From positions 14,704,435 to 14,768,434 of the forward strand of contig CM057153.1 in assembly GCA_029962745.1 (NCBI GenBank): a stretch of DNA of 64,000 nucleotides, written 5' to 3'. Made by a program: the position numbers and the translations under genes. The notes under the pieces are model-generated. The model did not search any database. It was not told where the DNA came from and saw only the letters and a program-made list of their open reading frames with translations. Positions 34,080 to 46,620 of the stretch are shown here, in pieces. This DNA comes from Echinometra lucunter. Its lineage: Eukaryota > Echinodermata > Echinoidea > Camarodonta > Echinometridae. Position 1 is the first letter of the stretch. The number at the start of each line of letters is the position of its first letter.

Positions 34080-35427
34080 GTCAATTGATCGTAATCGTGA
34101 CTTGGAGACCCAAGGGTTACGGGGTTCATGTCTGTAGCTTGTAAACTTACATTTCTCCAGTGGATTATATTCATCAAGGGCATTTTTTAGAATTCTAATG
34201 AAATTATCAGAAGACGCATTAATATTTGAAAGTGTACTTAATTGTTGGCATGCCAGAAATCATCTTTGATCGGAAAGATCTGTGTGGTAAAGACCCTATT
34301 GTTGCCTCAGCTCCTCTATCAATTTTCTGTCCTGTCTATATAAAGATATGTTTGTTGAAACCTTGAATAAGATTCTGTCTAATTTTATTTGGAATGGGGG
34401 CAATGATAGAGTCAAAAGAAAATATTTATGTAACATCTACTCCCAGGGTGGCCCCACAGATGATAGAGCCTGCTATTTTTGCAATTTCACAGAAGTTGTC
34501 TTGGGTTAAAGTGCTTTATGATAAAGATTATGACAGTTTCTGGAAACGAATGGAAATATCTGTATTGAACAAGTTTTCTCAGGTAACTGATATTCTGTGG
34601 AAAACTTATGCTCCAGAAACCATCTTATCCAAGTTACCTTTAACTCAATTAGCTGATTCCTTAAGGTCATGGTACCTATTTAGAGAAATGGTGATTAAAA
34701 GCGAATTTGGTGTTAATTGTTCTGAAATAGGTGCTTGCCAATCCTTGTGGTTCAATAAAAATATAAGATCTAAATCAAGACAATACTTCATAATATACGA
34801 TGACTGGTTAGAGAAAGGAATAACTTATTTAAGTGATTTATTTGACCCCATCCACCCTGGGTCCAAATTATTTGAAGAACTTGTACTTGATTATGATATT
34901 AATAAATCAGATAGGCGGAAGTAAAACTTTCTAATGAAGAATATTCCACAGGAGTGGCTCACTCATTCAGAGATGAATCATGACCTTATTTTTACAAGGA
35001 TTATAGATAAACTTATCGAAGCTCGTAAGGTTCCTAAATATGTGTACAAAATAATGTTGGAAGTATCTTCTCCTGAGAATCATCTTTCTTATTGGAATGA
35101 ACTGTTTAACTTAAATTCTCCTGCTTGGGAAGAGATCATTTCGAGGAATTTTAAAAGTACCATGATCTTTCTTTTCTTTTTTTCCCCTTTTTAAAAAAAA
35201 GAACAATAGCCCTAAACGAAGTTTAATACAACCTTTGGTATCTCTTTGGGAACCTATGTTATACAAGCTTTGCCTTTTGATGGGTTCCTCATATTTCACA
35301 TGATTGCGTTTATATTTATAACCATTATTTTTGTCAATATTCTTTTTCTTTGTTGAACAATTACATAAATACTGTTATTTTTGTGGAATGTGAAATAATA
35401 AATCAAATCAAATCAAATCAAATCAAA
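34080..35427 (+). pseudogene. L1/Tx1-like LINE, 3' part of ORF2
   Basis: Plus strand. Before the open frame: LIGKICVVKTLLLPQLLYQF and an FIWNG-type block; then 34394-34924 with MIEPAIFAISQKLSWVKVLY, SLWFNKNIRSKSRQYF and DWLEKGITYLSDLFD; then, after a stop, IPQEWL. This is the conserved C-terminal region of L1/Tx1-group ORF2 after the reverse transcriptase. It ends with AATAAATCAAATCAAATC repeats (35400-35427), the template-derived tail. It is 5'-truncated and frameshifted. The GGL motif region near 34450 carries a frame change. Not a host gene, although one frame is 176 codons long. Confidence 0.8.
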
Positions 35428-35429
35428 CG

Positions 35430-36546
35430 ATTTTTCATTTAAAATAAAAAGAAAAAAAAATCACCTCTTTGTTCTTTTTGTAATAACTCACCGGAAACAT
35501 ATTTGCTTTTGTTTATTTCATGTCCTCAGATACAACCTGTATGGCAAAAACAGTTGACAGTATTAACCAGAAAAGCAAGAAAAATGTCGTCTTTCCCAAT
35601 TTCGAGAGAATGTTTGGTCTCCATAGGGATACTTATATTACATACATCTTATGTCTTTGAAATATTATATATATATCTGTAAGTTTCAAAATGAGATCGC
35701 CCTATTTGATCTCTTTAAAGCCTACTTAAAGAATAACAAAGGAAAAGAATACAGAATTTCCAAAAAGAAGGGTAAACTAGCTGCTCATTTTGGTAAATGA
35801 AGGTTTGAAATATGATTCTTGTTTTTTCTTGCCCTATTCGTTTACGTTTTTTTAATGTTGTTATGCTGCTTCTTAATACTCTGTTTATTGTAATTATTAT
35901 TTTTTTTCATGTAGTTTGCTAGATTTTCTCCTGATTCTTCAGTTCTTGTTGTTTTGTCTTTTGCTTATGCTTAATAAATACTAAATTACAAAAAAAGACA
36001 CATTTTACCATTCCAAGCTTTTTTTTTAATTCATCAATTTTGGGGGCTGCAAATTTCCTAATCATTTTTTGAAGGGAAAGGTAATTTAGTAATATCAAGT
36101 AACTCGCAATTTTGCATATAAGACGTAAAAAGAAGATAAAGGGTACAAACGATAATGAAATCAATTGTCAGAGAAAACAAAAATGAGAGTAAGCGAAGCA
36201 GTAAGCAAACAATAAAGTGAAACTTGATATCTACAGTTGGGCTTCTGTTTTCTTAAATTGTTTTCTTAAAATTTACACCCTTTCAATGTAATTTTATTAT
36301 TAACATACTATTAAAGACTAATCCGCTGTGTCCGAACGGCAGCAATGTAAAAATTCCGTGGGGATGCAGCCCCTCAGCCCCCATCCAGGCACCTTTGGTC
36401 CTCCATGTCCTCCTCTTTATCTTCTTCTTTCCTTTTTTTACATTCTTACATTTTCGTTCCACGTTATATTTTCGTTAGTCGCTATTCAGTTATATCCACA
36501 TGAGTTCATTCCGCCATGACCATGATGACTGGTCTGAAAGCTCCCC
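35430..36546. other. Segment without assigned feature
   Basis: AT-rich, short homopolymers, nothing recognised. Confidence 0.35.
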
Positions 36547-36770
36547 TCGAATAGCTGTAGCTCAGTGGTAGAGCAGTGGTCTCGTAACCGGGAGTACCCA
36601 GGTTCGAAACCAAGTGGATGCCCTAATGCCCTTTGGAAAGTATTAATCCTCTTTACCAAGTCCTTCGGAGGGGACTTAAAGCCGTCGGTCCCCTGGTTGC
36701 TTACTAACAAGCATACACATGTTTTCTTAGCGGTCAGGTAAAATAACCAACTTTAACCAACTATAACCAA
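36547..36770 (+). repeat. tRNA-derived SINE
   Basis: A box TAGCTCAGTGGTAGAGC and B box GGTTCGAAACC, spaced as in tRNA, then a body with CCTTCGGAGGGGAC and GCCGTCGGTCCCCTGGT, ending in TAACCAAC repeats. Acceptor-stem halves do not pair, so it is a SINE and not a working tRNA. Confidence 0.85.
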
Positions 36771-37163
36771 CACGCATTATTATTTCTGCACAGGTGTATA
36801 AAATTAATTCCAATGATAAAATATGAGACACATAACTTAAGAGCCGAATTATAAGACCGTATATTTCTCTTATTAATGTAGGCTAGGAATGTCGGGAGTT
36901 TCATGTCATGGAAGAGGAACTCTTTCAACGTGCAGATAATTCATTATGGTAATTGATTGTGTTATTAAATAACCTGACAGGGCTTAACATTGCGGAAACC
37001 ACATTAAAGTCGAGTGCGTAAACAAAGCGGAGCAAATCTGTGTACATTGCGTGCATATGGGTAGGAACGTCATACTAGATAATCAATTTCCACTGCTGTC
37101 GAATTACTTTGACGGGGAGCATTAAGTCAACCGTTAGTTTTTTATAAATTGAAACATACTAAT

Positions 37164-37505
37164 CACTGGCGTAGCTAAGGGGGGGGGGCACAAGGGGGCC
37201 ATGGCGCCCCCTGTTGATTGGCGAGCAAAAAAAAAATGAATTAAAGAAAATTTTAAAATAATAAAAAAAACTTTCGAGTCCACTTCACATAAGTTTACTA
37301 CTCCTACCCTGCGTAATGAAGTAAAACGTAAATATGCCACTTCTCATATAAGGTACCCCTAATACTGAATTTTAGTGTGTAGAAAATGCCATTTTCATGC
37401 ACGAATTTTCAAACATCTCCCTACCGTGGGAGGGGGGATACCCCCCCCCCTTCCACACCCTCCCTCGCCTTGGCCCCCTGTTGAAAATTCCTGGCTACGC
37501 CAGTG
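37164..37505. mobile_element. hAT-like non-autonomous element 5
   Basis: CACTGGCGTAGCTAAGG and CCTGGCTACGCCAGTG ends with perfect 8-bp ATACTAAT flanks (37156-37163, 37506-37513). 342 bp. Confidence 0.93.
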
Positions 37506-37513
37506 ATACTAAT

Positions 37514-38673
37514 GATTGATAACCCATAATAACAGGTGAAAGACAAATAAAGTAATGGTAGGCAAATTTGTTAACCTAGTTAAAACAAAAACTTCTCGAA
37601 TCAATTTATTTAATCCACAGTAGGTTTGACCAGGTCACAGGGAAAAAAATAGTGTACTTACATTATCATCCTTAGGGGGGAAAAGGCATCCTTGTGAAAT
37701 TATACAGATTTAATTTACATTTAATATTTTCTATTGACAGAATTCACATTTGATGATTCGGGGGCATTTGTTTTGTCCAGTGACAGAACGGACATAATTA
37801 ATGTTTCTGGGGACGCAAACAAACTTAAACCTTGAACTCCAGGTCGAAGGTCATCTTTAATTAATCATCAAGGAGGAAAGGTTCTTCTCGTTTTCTTTTT
37901 TTTTTTTCTTTTTTTTTTTTTGTTCACTCACTGGAAACTTTTTTTTCCTCTGACAAAGGGACTAAGAAACTTGTCTACCAAAAAAAAAAAAGAAAAAAAA
38001 AAAAAAGGCATAGCCCATCCTCATCTCCTTGTTTCACATTCCACAGCCACGAATTCTGTCATTATACTAACCCAATGTGGTTTTTATAGGACCAAGGAGT
38101 TTCCAGAGCTGGATTCACATCTAAAATATTCCCTCTGAACCATGTTTGATGCCGCCAAGAGAAAATAATTATGTCAGGCATGTGCCTAACTGGATCTTCC
38201 TTGCAGATACGTAGACAAAATTTGTTTTCTGCCTGGCTGCAAACTTAGGGGCCATTTTCAAAGGGAAATATGCTTTTGTAATGATAATTACTTTTCGCTA
38301 CCACTCGTCTGATAATACGAGCAGTATACAGAGCTTACCTTTACAGGAAGCAAGCGAAAGGAAATGGTGCAAAATTTCCTGAAATGTAAATCAAAATTAC
38401 TCGACTAGGCATGTGCAGGCACTAATCTGACGTATGACATCATAAATCACTGTACTTGAACAAATTCCCTTTTCATTTTCGTTTGCCGCAAGTAATCGGA
38501 AAAGTGTCAAATTGCGGGTTTCAGGATTGTAACATTTTACTATTTTTCACAAATTAAAGCTTCTATCATCATGATCATGCGACATACGCCAATTTCTGGA
38601 CACAGTTAGGCTTTTGTATTCATATTTTATCATCTGTTCAATTATCTTTCTATTAATTCAAATAAAAAGTGAA
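37514..38673. other. Segment without assigned feature
   Basis: T and A runs at 37895-38010; otherwise nothing recognised. Confidence 0.35.
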
Positions 38674-38989
38674 ATATAGGTTTTCCCGTCCAATTTCGCA
38701 ATTAGTGCATGCAAGAGTATAAATAATTCATTCAATTTCGATATAGGGCAAGCAAAATTTGAAACTAGTCATTCAAAATCGCCTTAGGGCAGCCAAAACT
38801 TCATAATGGGCATTCAGATTCGCAATACAGCAATCAAAAGTGTAAAAACATCATTCAGATTCGCCATAGTGCATTCAAGTTAGCATGGAAGGACACGTGA
38901 CTGAAGATAGAGCATTCAATTTCGCCATAGGGTATTCAAGTTCGTAACTAGTGCATTCAGTTTAGCACTGTATTTGCATGACTTATATA

Positions 38990-39549
38990 CAGTAATGCAT
39001 ACATGCTATGATTCATGTCTCTAGTCAATGCATATAATTGAAGAGATGGTGCAAATGACCACAAAAAATATAGATTGTGAGAGAAAATCATGATTTTGTA
39101 TTCTATGAATTATGTCTCTAGTCAATGATTAAAGAGTTGGTGCAAATGACCACAAGAAAATATACATTATGAAAGAAAATCATGATATTGTACACATGCT
39201 ATGATTTATGTCTCTAGTCAATGCATATATTTGAAGAGATGGTGCAAATGACCACAAGAAAAAAAGCCTTATGAAAGAAAATCATCATATTGTATACATG
39301 CTATGATTATGTCTCTAGTCAATGCATAAAATTGAAGAAATGGTGCAAATGACCTCGAGAAAATATACATAATGAAAGAATATCAAGATATTGTATACCT
39401 GCTATGATTTATGTCTCTAGTCAATGATTGAAGAGTTGATGCAAATGACAAGAAAATATACATTATGAAAGAAAATCATGATATTGTACACATGCTATAA
39501 TTTATATCTCTAGTCAATGAATTTAATTGAAGAGATGGTGCAAATGACC
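38990..39549. repeat. 97-bp tandem array, left block
   Basis: Six units, each with TATGTCTCTAGTCAATG, TTGAAGAGATGGTGCAAATG and GAAAGAAAATCATGAT. Continues at 41325-41990 on the far side of the LINE. Confidence 0.92.
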
Positions 39550-41324
39550 TCATCAACAAAGTTACATGAGCACTTCACAACCATTCCCACACTATTGGTA
39601 TTTTCCTATATTTCTCCAAGGCCTTTGATACTATGGATCACGATATACATCCTTACATAAATTGAATCACTATGGAATCAGAGGACAGGCCTTGGAGTGG
39701 TTTAGGAATTACCTTACTAATAGGAAACAATTTGTATTTATTGACAGCTTTTCCTCAACCCTAGGTGATATATCGCGTGGGGTACCTCAAGGCTCCATAC
39801 TAGGCCCGCTTTTATTTACATTGTATGTTAATGATTTTTACCTTTCCTCCAGACAGCTAGCTTTTATACTCTTTGCTGATGATTCAAACTTATTTTATAC
39901 CCATCAGGATCCACATCAGCTCACAGAAATCATTAATACTGAATTTAAAAATGTATCACACTGGATTGCAGCCAATAAGCTTTCATTAGACCTTGACAAA
40001 ACCCACTTTATGATATTTAGCAATAGTATTACTGAACCCCCTGAACCTATAATTCTAAATGACCATACGCTAATTCAGGTTACTAACACCAGATTCCTTG
40101 GTGTTATAATTGATGACCGTTTATCCTGGAAACCTCATCTTACCCTGTTATGTAAAAAGGTATCGCATAATATCGGTGTCATTAATTAAATCAAACATTT
40201 CTTCCCCCAGTCCACTCTACATTTATTATACTGCACTCTCGTCCTATCCCTTTTGAATTATGGTATACTCGCATGGGGTCACTCTAATAGACAATATCTC
40301 AATAAAGTTTTAGTTTTACAAAAAAGACTGATGAGAATCATTTGCAATAAAAGCTTTCGTTCTCACACGAGCGCTCTTTTTTTTTTTAAATAACAAAGTC
40401 TTAAAAATAGATGAACTATACTTGTACAACCTTGGATGCTTTATGTACCACTTGGAAAAAAAATCAATTACCGGAACATTTATTACAGATATTCTCAAGA
40501 AACAATCAAGTTCATAATTATCCTACAAGACAATCTAATATGTTACATCTCCCACTGACCAGAACACTTACTACTCAAAAGACATTTATATACACAGGAC
40601 CACAGTTGTGGACCTCTTTGAATAATACCATTAAAGCAGCCCCCACTATTTTTTCATTCAAACGTAAACTTAAAAAGTTCTTTTTAGATAGATATAACTG
40701 TTAATTGTCAGCACGAATAGGGAATGCATATTTTCAACACAAACTTGGTAATGAAAATAACACTATAATAGGATAAAAAGCTTTGCAAAAGTAATCGTAA
40801 TGTAGAATTCTCCGTCCTCCATCCCTCATCTTCACCATTTTCATCCTTCATCTTACACATCCCTCCCTTTCTCTCTCTCTCTCTGTCTGTCTGTCTGAAT
40901 GTTTCTTTGCTAGCGAAGTCGTCACTGGTCATTTTGTTTTTTATTATTGTTTTACATGTACCAACTAATGTAAGTCACATCACTCTTTCTATTCTATGGT
41001 CGGGGCCGCGGGGGGGGGGGGGGGGGAGGGTGGAATAACATAAAAGCACATACATTTGTATTACATTATTATTGTATCATTATTTTTGTAAGCCAGATAG
41101 GGGTCTATACAATACAAGCTTTGCTTCTTTGAATAGATGCCTCCACTGATTTATTCTTCTCCATTTAACTTGAATTAATACTTACCGATTTTTGTAAAAT
41201 GTATTATTTTTCATATGCAAATTTATTTAACATATTGTTATTCCAAGAATAAGTATATGTATATTTATTTAATTGTGTTACTTGCATTATGTGGAAATAA
41301 AGAAACGTCAACTTCAACTTCAAC
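39550..41324 (+). pseudogene. LINE fragment inserted in the 97-bp array
   Basis: 5'-truncated in the reverse transcriptase: FSKAFDTMDHDI, a frame change, then from 39662 GIRGQALEWFRNYLTNRKQF, GVPQGSILGPLLFTLYVND, FADDSNLFY (catalytic FADD) and TRFLGVIIDDRLSWKPHL. A later block (40411-40704) has YPTRQSNMLHLP and the end of ORF2. AATAAAG and (ACTTCA)n at 41296-41324 form the 3' tail. Several frameshifts. Same family as 29100-30780. Confidence 0.9.
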
Positions 41325-41990
41325 AAGAAAAAATAACCTTATGAAAGAAAATCATGATATTATATACATGTTATGATTTATGTCTCTAGTCAATGCATAT
41401 AATTGAAGAAATGGTGCAAATGGCATCGAGAAAATATACATAATGAAAGAATATCAAGATATTGTATACATGATATGATTCCAAGAGCGTCAACCGGTTC
41501 TGAGAAGTGGGGGGGGGGGGACCATTAGCGAGGGAACGAAGTGACTGAGTCCGAGCTCGCGAAGCGAGCGAGGGGGTGTCCCCCTCCCACGGCAGGGAGC
41601 TTTTTGCATTTCTTGCTTGAAATAATGCATTTTGGTGCATATTTACAGGGTCTTTTGTCTACTTCAAATGCTTCTTTTACTTCTGATCCTAAAAAAGTGG
41701 GGGGGGGGGGAACAAATGATATGATGTCCCCCACTTTTCAAAGTGGGGGGGGGGGGACATGTCCCCCGTCCCCCGCCTGTTGACGCCCATGTATGATTTA
41801 TGTCTCTAGTCAATGCATATAATTGAAGATATGGTGCAAATGGCCTCGAGAAAATATACATAATGAAACAATATCAAGATATTGTATGCTATGATTTATG
41901 TCTCTAGTCAGTGCATATAATTGAAGAGATGGTGCAAATGATCGCAAGCAAAAAAGACATTATGAAAGAAAATTTACAAAGATTAAAAAA
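41325..41990. repeat. 97-bp tandem array, right block
   Basis: Three further units, split by the hAT-like element at 41482-41791. Confidence 0.9.
41482..41791. mobile_element. hAT-like non-autonomous element 6
   Basis: Ends CAAGAGCGTCAACCGG and CCTGTTGACGCCCATG with flanks TATGATTC / TATGATTT (7 of 8). 310 bp of G runs with GCTCGCGAAGCGAGCGAG. Confidence 0.8.
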
Positions 41991-41993
41991 ATA

Positions 41994-42040
41994 GCATATG
42001 AATTAACAGAGGGAAATTTTCCCTATGTTAATTCATATGC
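41994..42040. repeat. 47-nt palindrome
   Basis: GCATATGAATTAACA and its reverse complement enclose GAGGGAAATTTTCCCTA, itself nearly symmetric. Inside the foldback element. Confidence 0.9.
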
Positions 42041-42698
42041 CTCCGAGCCATCCGATAAATATGATTTTATTCGGTGACTTAATGTAGACAAAGTAAGCTC
42101 ATAAAGTGAAAGAAGATATAAACACGAGAAAGCTATAAAAACAAATGGAAAAAATTACATATGCTAAATTGGATGCACAAATTGTATAATTGGATGCCCT
42201 ATGACGAAATTGAATGCTCTAACATAGCTCGAGGGGTTTTCATGGGCGAACTTGGTTGCGCTATGTACGAATTCGTATGCCGATTGGCGAATTTGGTTGC
42301 CTAGCCCCAAAGCGATTATGAATGCCAATTGGCCATTTTGGCCGCACTATAGCGAATTTGAATGCCGATTGGTGATTTTGGCTGCCCTTTCCGCGGAAAT
42401 GAATGACCTATTTATACTTTCTCATGCACTATGTGCGAAATTGAATGACTTATCTTTACTTTTGCATGCACTAATTGCGAAATTGGACGGGAAAACCTAT
42501 ATTGATGATATTTTATTTGTAACAAAATCACTACTCAAGCTTTCCCATAATGTTTGCGGCATCGAACCTCGGACATCAAAGGCAACAGCACACCTGTAGA
42601 TTCTATTGTGCAACCTTAGAAAGACACAGCTGCTTGAAATAATTTGTTGCCAGTTGGGACTCCAGCTCTTAAAATTCCTTGATAGGACCAAACAGAAC

Positions 42699-42860
42699 TG
42701 GGGAGCGTTTCATCAACATTTGTTGTCTGACAAGTTGTCAGATCTGACATCTTTCCTTGATTTTGATTGGCTGAGAAGCATCGTTACTATGGCAACTGTC
42801 GGATAAGACAGACTTTGTCGGATAAAACATCCGACAAGTCCTTTCATGAAACGCTCCCCA
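42699..42860. mobile_element. Palindromic MITE (GGGGAGCGTTTCAT ends)
   Basis: TGGGGAGCGTTTCATCAAC-type left end and CTTTCATGAAACGCTCCCCA right end; inner TTGTCAGATCTGACA and GTCGGAT blocks. 162 bp. Confidence 0.85.
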
Positions 42861-43139
42861 GATGGTTGCCTATAGACCTGTCGCTCCCTCTCCCGTCTTC
42901 ATAATAAACGCAAACGTTATTATCTGTCAGTGAGTTAAACACTGCATCCTCACTTATTTTTCTTTTTCATTAAGATTCGTTTAAAAATGATACTTTGATT
43001 AAATAGTATTTTTTTCAATATTTTATCACGAAACTTCCATCAAAATGATTATTCACGAAGTATTTTGTAGATCATCTCTAATGTGAATTTTGTCGAAATC
43101 GCTGTTAGCATCGTCAATAATGTACTTTTAACATAATGT

Positions 43140-43627
43140 CTTTGCCGTTATCGTCACCATAATCACAATCACAATCATCATCAACAACCGTCATCCTATA
43201 GAACTATCATCCTTATCATCACTATCATCATCACCACCACTATCATCATCACCAATATCACCATGATCACTATCATCATCACCATCACCATTAATATCAT
43301 TATCATTGCCATCATCATGATCATCCCATCACCACCATAATTACTGTTATAATCGTCACGAATGTCATCATCACCATCACAATTATCGTCACCAATGTTA
43401 TCATCATTCTCACTATCACCATCATCATCGTCATAAAACTTTGCCTTAAATCACCGAGTCCAAAAAAACTATAACAGCGGCACCAGTAGAAGCATCAACA
43501 TCACGAATATCATCCTCACATCTTAATCATACCTCGATCATTATTGCAGGCGATGTTTACATTATAACTATCACAGTGATCGTCACAATCGTATAATCAT
43601 CATCTTCATAATCAAAATTATCACCTC
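43140..43627. repeat. Degenerate CAT/ATC microsatellite region
   Basis: Long imperfect runs of ATCATC, ACCATC and similar units. Continues past the MITE to about 43970. Confidence 0.9.
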
Positions 43628-43878
43628 GAGGGTCTAGTGCAACAAAGGGCTATCTGCATTTTTGGCAGTTTGATAAATCTCGAAATAAAGATTTGTTGCA
43701 CTGACACACTGCAGTTCAAAGCAGACAGCCATATCTATTTTGGGTGATACCCAACTGTAGCAAAGTTTGCTGTAGAAACCATTGCTACCGATGGGTTCCT
43801 GGTCTCTAATGGATCATTTTGATTTCAAAATCTCATTCAAATAAAAAATGCAGATAGCCTTTGTTGCACTAAACCCTC
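43628..43878. mobile_element. Foldback MITE (GAGGGT.TAGTGCAACAAAG ends)
   Basis: GAGGGTCTAGTGCAACAAAG at the left and CTTTGTTGCACTAAACCCTC at the right, with GCTATCTGCATTTTT inverted inside. 251 bp, inserted in the ATC-rich tract. Confidence 0.88.
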
Positions 43879-44668
43879 AATTTCTATTATTATCCTCATC
43901 ATAACGGTCGTCATCATTAGCATCATAATCATGATCACGATATGATGATCATCAAAACCGTCATCGCCAAAATCCGACCACAGTCCAACTAAACTTTACA
44001 TACCACATAAAAAAAATCAAGATGCATTAAGTGAAATTTAGTACTTTTGATTTATTTCATTATGTGAATAACAATGATAATATTAATCTGATTAGAAAAT
44101 ATTACGGATAGATATTATTATCTACAACTTATATTACAGGTAGATATCACTCTTTCTTATTCACTAGCAAAAAATCGGTGAAACATCGCATTACCAACAT
44201 AAGTCATACTTATCAAAGAGTTTATCAGAGATATGAATGTTTGGATTAAGGTTTATATCTTGTGGTTTTCCCCGTCCCCAAAGCGAGAAAAGCACGAGCT
44301 CGGATAAAGTACAAAGAAACTAATCAAATATTACACCGAAATATCAATTAATTCTAAACAAGTTAATATCCATCATCACATATCAGGGCTCAAGCCAAAT
44401 CCAGACAGTGCCAAATAAGAGTGAATTTAAAAAAAAAACATATAGAATAAATTATTCACTGCCAAAAAAAAAAATAATAATGATGATAATAACAATAAAT
44501 AGAAGAAATAAATAATAATCATAAAAAATGAAAATGGATTACAAAAAAAAAACAACGTCATATCATTGCACATCAGTTTTTTCTTTTAAATATCAGGTTT
44601 TAACCCTTTCGTGACAAAGTGTCTACAAAGTTTGGTTTGGTCAAATAACTTTTCATGAGCCTTGATAC

Positions 44669-45233
44669 CACCGGCGTAAATCCACTTTGAGGAGTGTAAG
44701 GGGGGGGGGGATGATCGACTTTTTTGCCGATTTTTTTTTCCTGTCGAACTCACACTTAAGTATAAACACACGCCCTCACCCACCTGCACAGACCCCCCTT
44801 ACATACATTTTAATTTTTACCTTGCGAGCGAAGCGAGCGAGCAAAAAATTACCACTTTTCTAGTTTTCAATCGCATTTTCAAATAGAAATTCTAAAATAT
44901 GATGAGCGAGTGAAGCGAGTGAGCAAAAAATAAACACTTTTCTGGTTTTCAATCCCATTTTCAAATGAAAATTTCAAAAAATGACGAGCGAGCGAAGCGA
45001 GCGAGCCAAAAAATAACCCCTTTTCTGGTTTTCAATCGCATTTTCAAATAGAAATTCTAAAATATGATGGTTGTTTACTACTGATTATTAAAAATTATAT
45101 TGAAAGAATAATTTGAATATCATTTTTTCCTTAAAATGTGGGGGGAGGGATTTTTGTTTACGCCATCCCCCCGCTCAAAAAAGTGGGGGGGGGGGGGTGA
45201 TATATACCCATCCCCCCAGGGTTTACGTCAATG
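44669..45233. mobile_element. hAT-like non-autonomous element 7
   Basis: CACCGGCGTAAATCC and GGGTTTACGTCAATG ends with perfect 8-bp CTTGATAC flanks (44661-44668, 45234-45241). Three units of about 80 bp, each with a GAGCGAGCGAAGCGAGCGAG-type motif (44825, 44905 degenerate, 44986). Homologous in reverse to 25661-26205. Confidence 0.93.
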
Positions 45234-45241
45234 CTTGATAC

Positions 45242-46620
45242 CCATGAGAAGAAAGAGCGAAATATTCTACACATAATGTGCTCATTTTGTTTGCATCAGT
45301 ATTTGTTTGATACTCAACTTTTTAAAGGAAAATATAATCACTAAAATCTTTACACTGACAATCCGATAGAGTTCCGAATCACCCTTTTCCATGCAAATTG
45401 GCAACTTATTAACTTCTCATCATGATACTTTCTGCAAATTTATATACTGGTGTTGCCAATTTGAAAAAAAAGGTGACCCACAAAGGCTTCAAATAAATAT
45501 ATGTTATGAATGGGTTCAATATCATTCCTTTTAAAGTTTACATCATTCTCCCTCCCCCCCCCCCCCCCATTGCATCCCATCAGGATAATTTAAGTTACTT
45601 TTACTTTACATGATACATAACAATTCTAATGTAAAGATTGACAAAAACAAAAAATAAAGAGGAGACGGAAGAGAGAAAAAGATGCAAAGGGGAAAAAGTC
45701 AAAACAAAGTAAAAAGTATATGAGGGAAAATAGTGAAATAAAATAAGTATCAATGGGGAGGAGGCAGAGATAAGAGAGGCAGAAACAAATATATCAAAAA
45801 AATAGAAATGATGAAGAAGGTAACAGAGAAACAGATACAGGCGAGCAGCTATACAATGATATTGCCAAAAAAGTACTACTAAAATATACTAGAAACATGA
45901 CGAGACTGTACTGGAAAGATTAGTTTCCATTTCATCACATATTTCCGGTGAAACTGACAAGCAAATAAGCTTAATTAGAATGATTTGATTAACCTCCTAT
46001 ATATACAAACATAATCTTGAAATTTCTTATTCCTACCGGAAACTACAAACGATTTTTCGCTATCACACCCCTTGCTTTGTTCCTATCTGGAGAAAACATC
46101 TATTCCAAAATAAATAAGACCACTGCCCAATCGCACGTCTTGGTTAAATTAATTTTGTTCATAATATATAAGGAGAACGCATCCGAACAACGATAACAAT
46201 CACTGAAGCATCTCCTGTGCTTTCATAATAATGTTCTAAACCATAGAGAACCTAAACGCACCCTTATCAGATATGTAAAGATTATAGCAAATGCTCGACA
46301 AATTATTCATTTACAGGTGGGATTCCCCACTCAATGGAGATACATAACAATTACTGGATGCGGTAACCCGACATAAATTTGCTCCGCCGGTATTAGCTCC
46401 GGCGTCATCTGCACATACTTTACTTCATGAAAGATAACGGTTAGGGTTCGGGTTGCAATTAGGTTTGCAGGCTAGGGTTAGGTAGGTATTTGGGAGTGTT
46501 TTGTGAAGGGTGACAGGTGAGAATCCGGTTTTCGCAGGAAATTAACAGCGGAGGAATGGCCGCCGAAATCGCCAGAGCATAAGCCGTGCTAGGGATTGAA
46601 GCATTTTTAATATGTCTCGA
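45242..46620. other. Segment without assigned gene
   Basis: C run at 45555-45570, a purine-rich stretch 45630-45850, and a short degenerate TTAGGG-like patch at 46441-46490. No coding signal recognised. Confidence 0.35.

Larger units (their letters stand above)
38674..42502. mobile_element. Large foldback (FB/TU-like) element with nested insertions
   Basis: Outer ends ATATAGGTTTTCCCGTCC and its reverse complement. Both arms (38674-38965 and about 42150-42502) consist of imperfect subrepeats of about 30 bp containing GCATTCAATTTCGCCATAG or its complement, in opposite orientation. Between them lies a 97-bp tandem array, a LINE fragment and a hAT-like element. Arms made of tandem subrepeats are the hallmark of foldback elements (Drosophila FB, sea urchin TU). 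No protein is seen; about 1.7 kb remain after removing the insertions. Confidence 0.75.

Noticed and set aside
34394..34924. 176-codon frame as a host gene
   Set aside because: Motifs match the C-terminal part of L1/Tx1-type ORF2, upstream remains continue in other frames, and a LINE tail follows.
36547..36620. A tRNA gene
   Set aside because: A and B boxes are present but the acceptor stem does not pair and a SINE body follows.
46441..46490. Interstitial telomere repeat
   Set aside because: Only a few imperfect TTAGGG-like units; too short and irregular.
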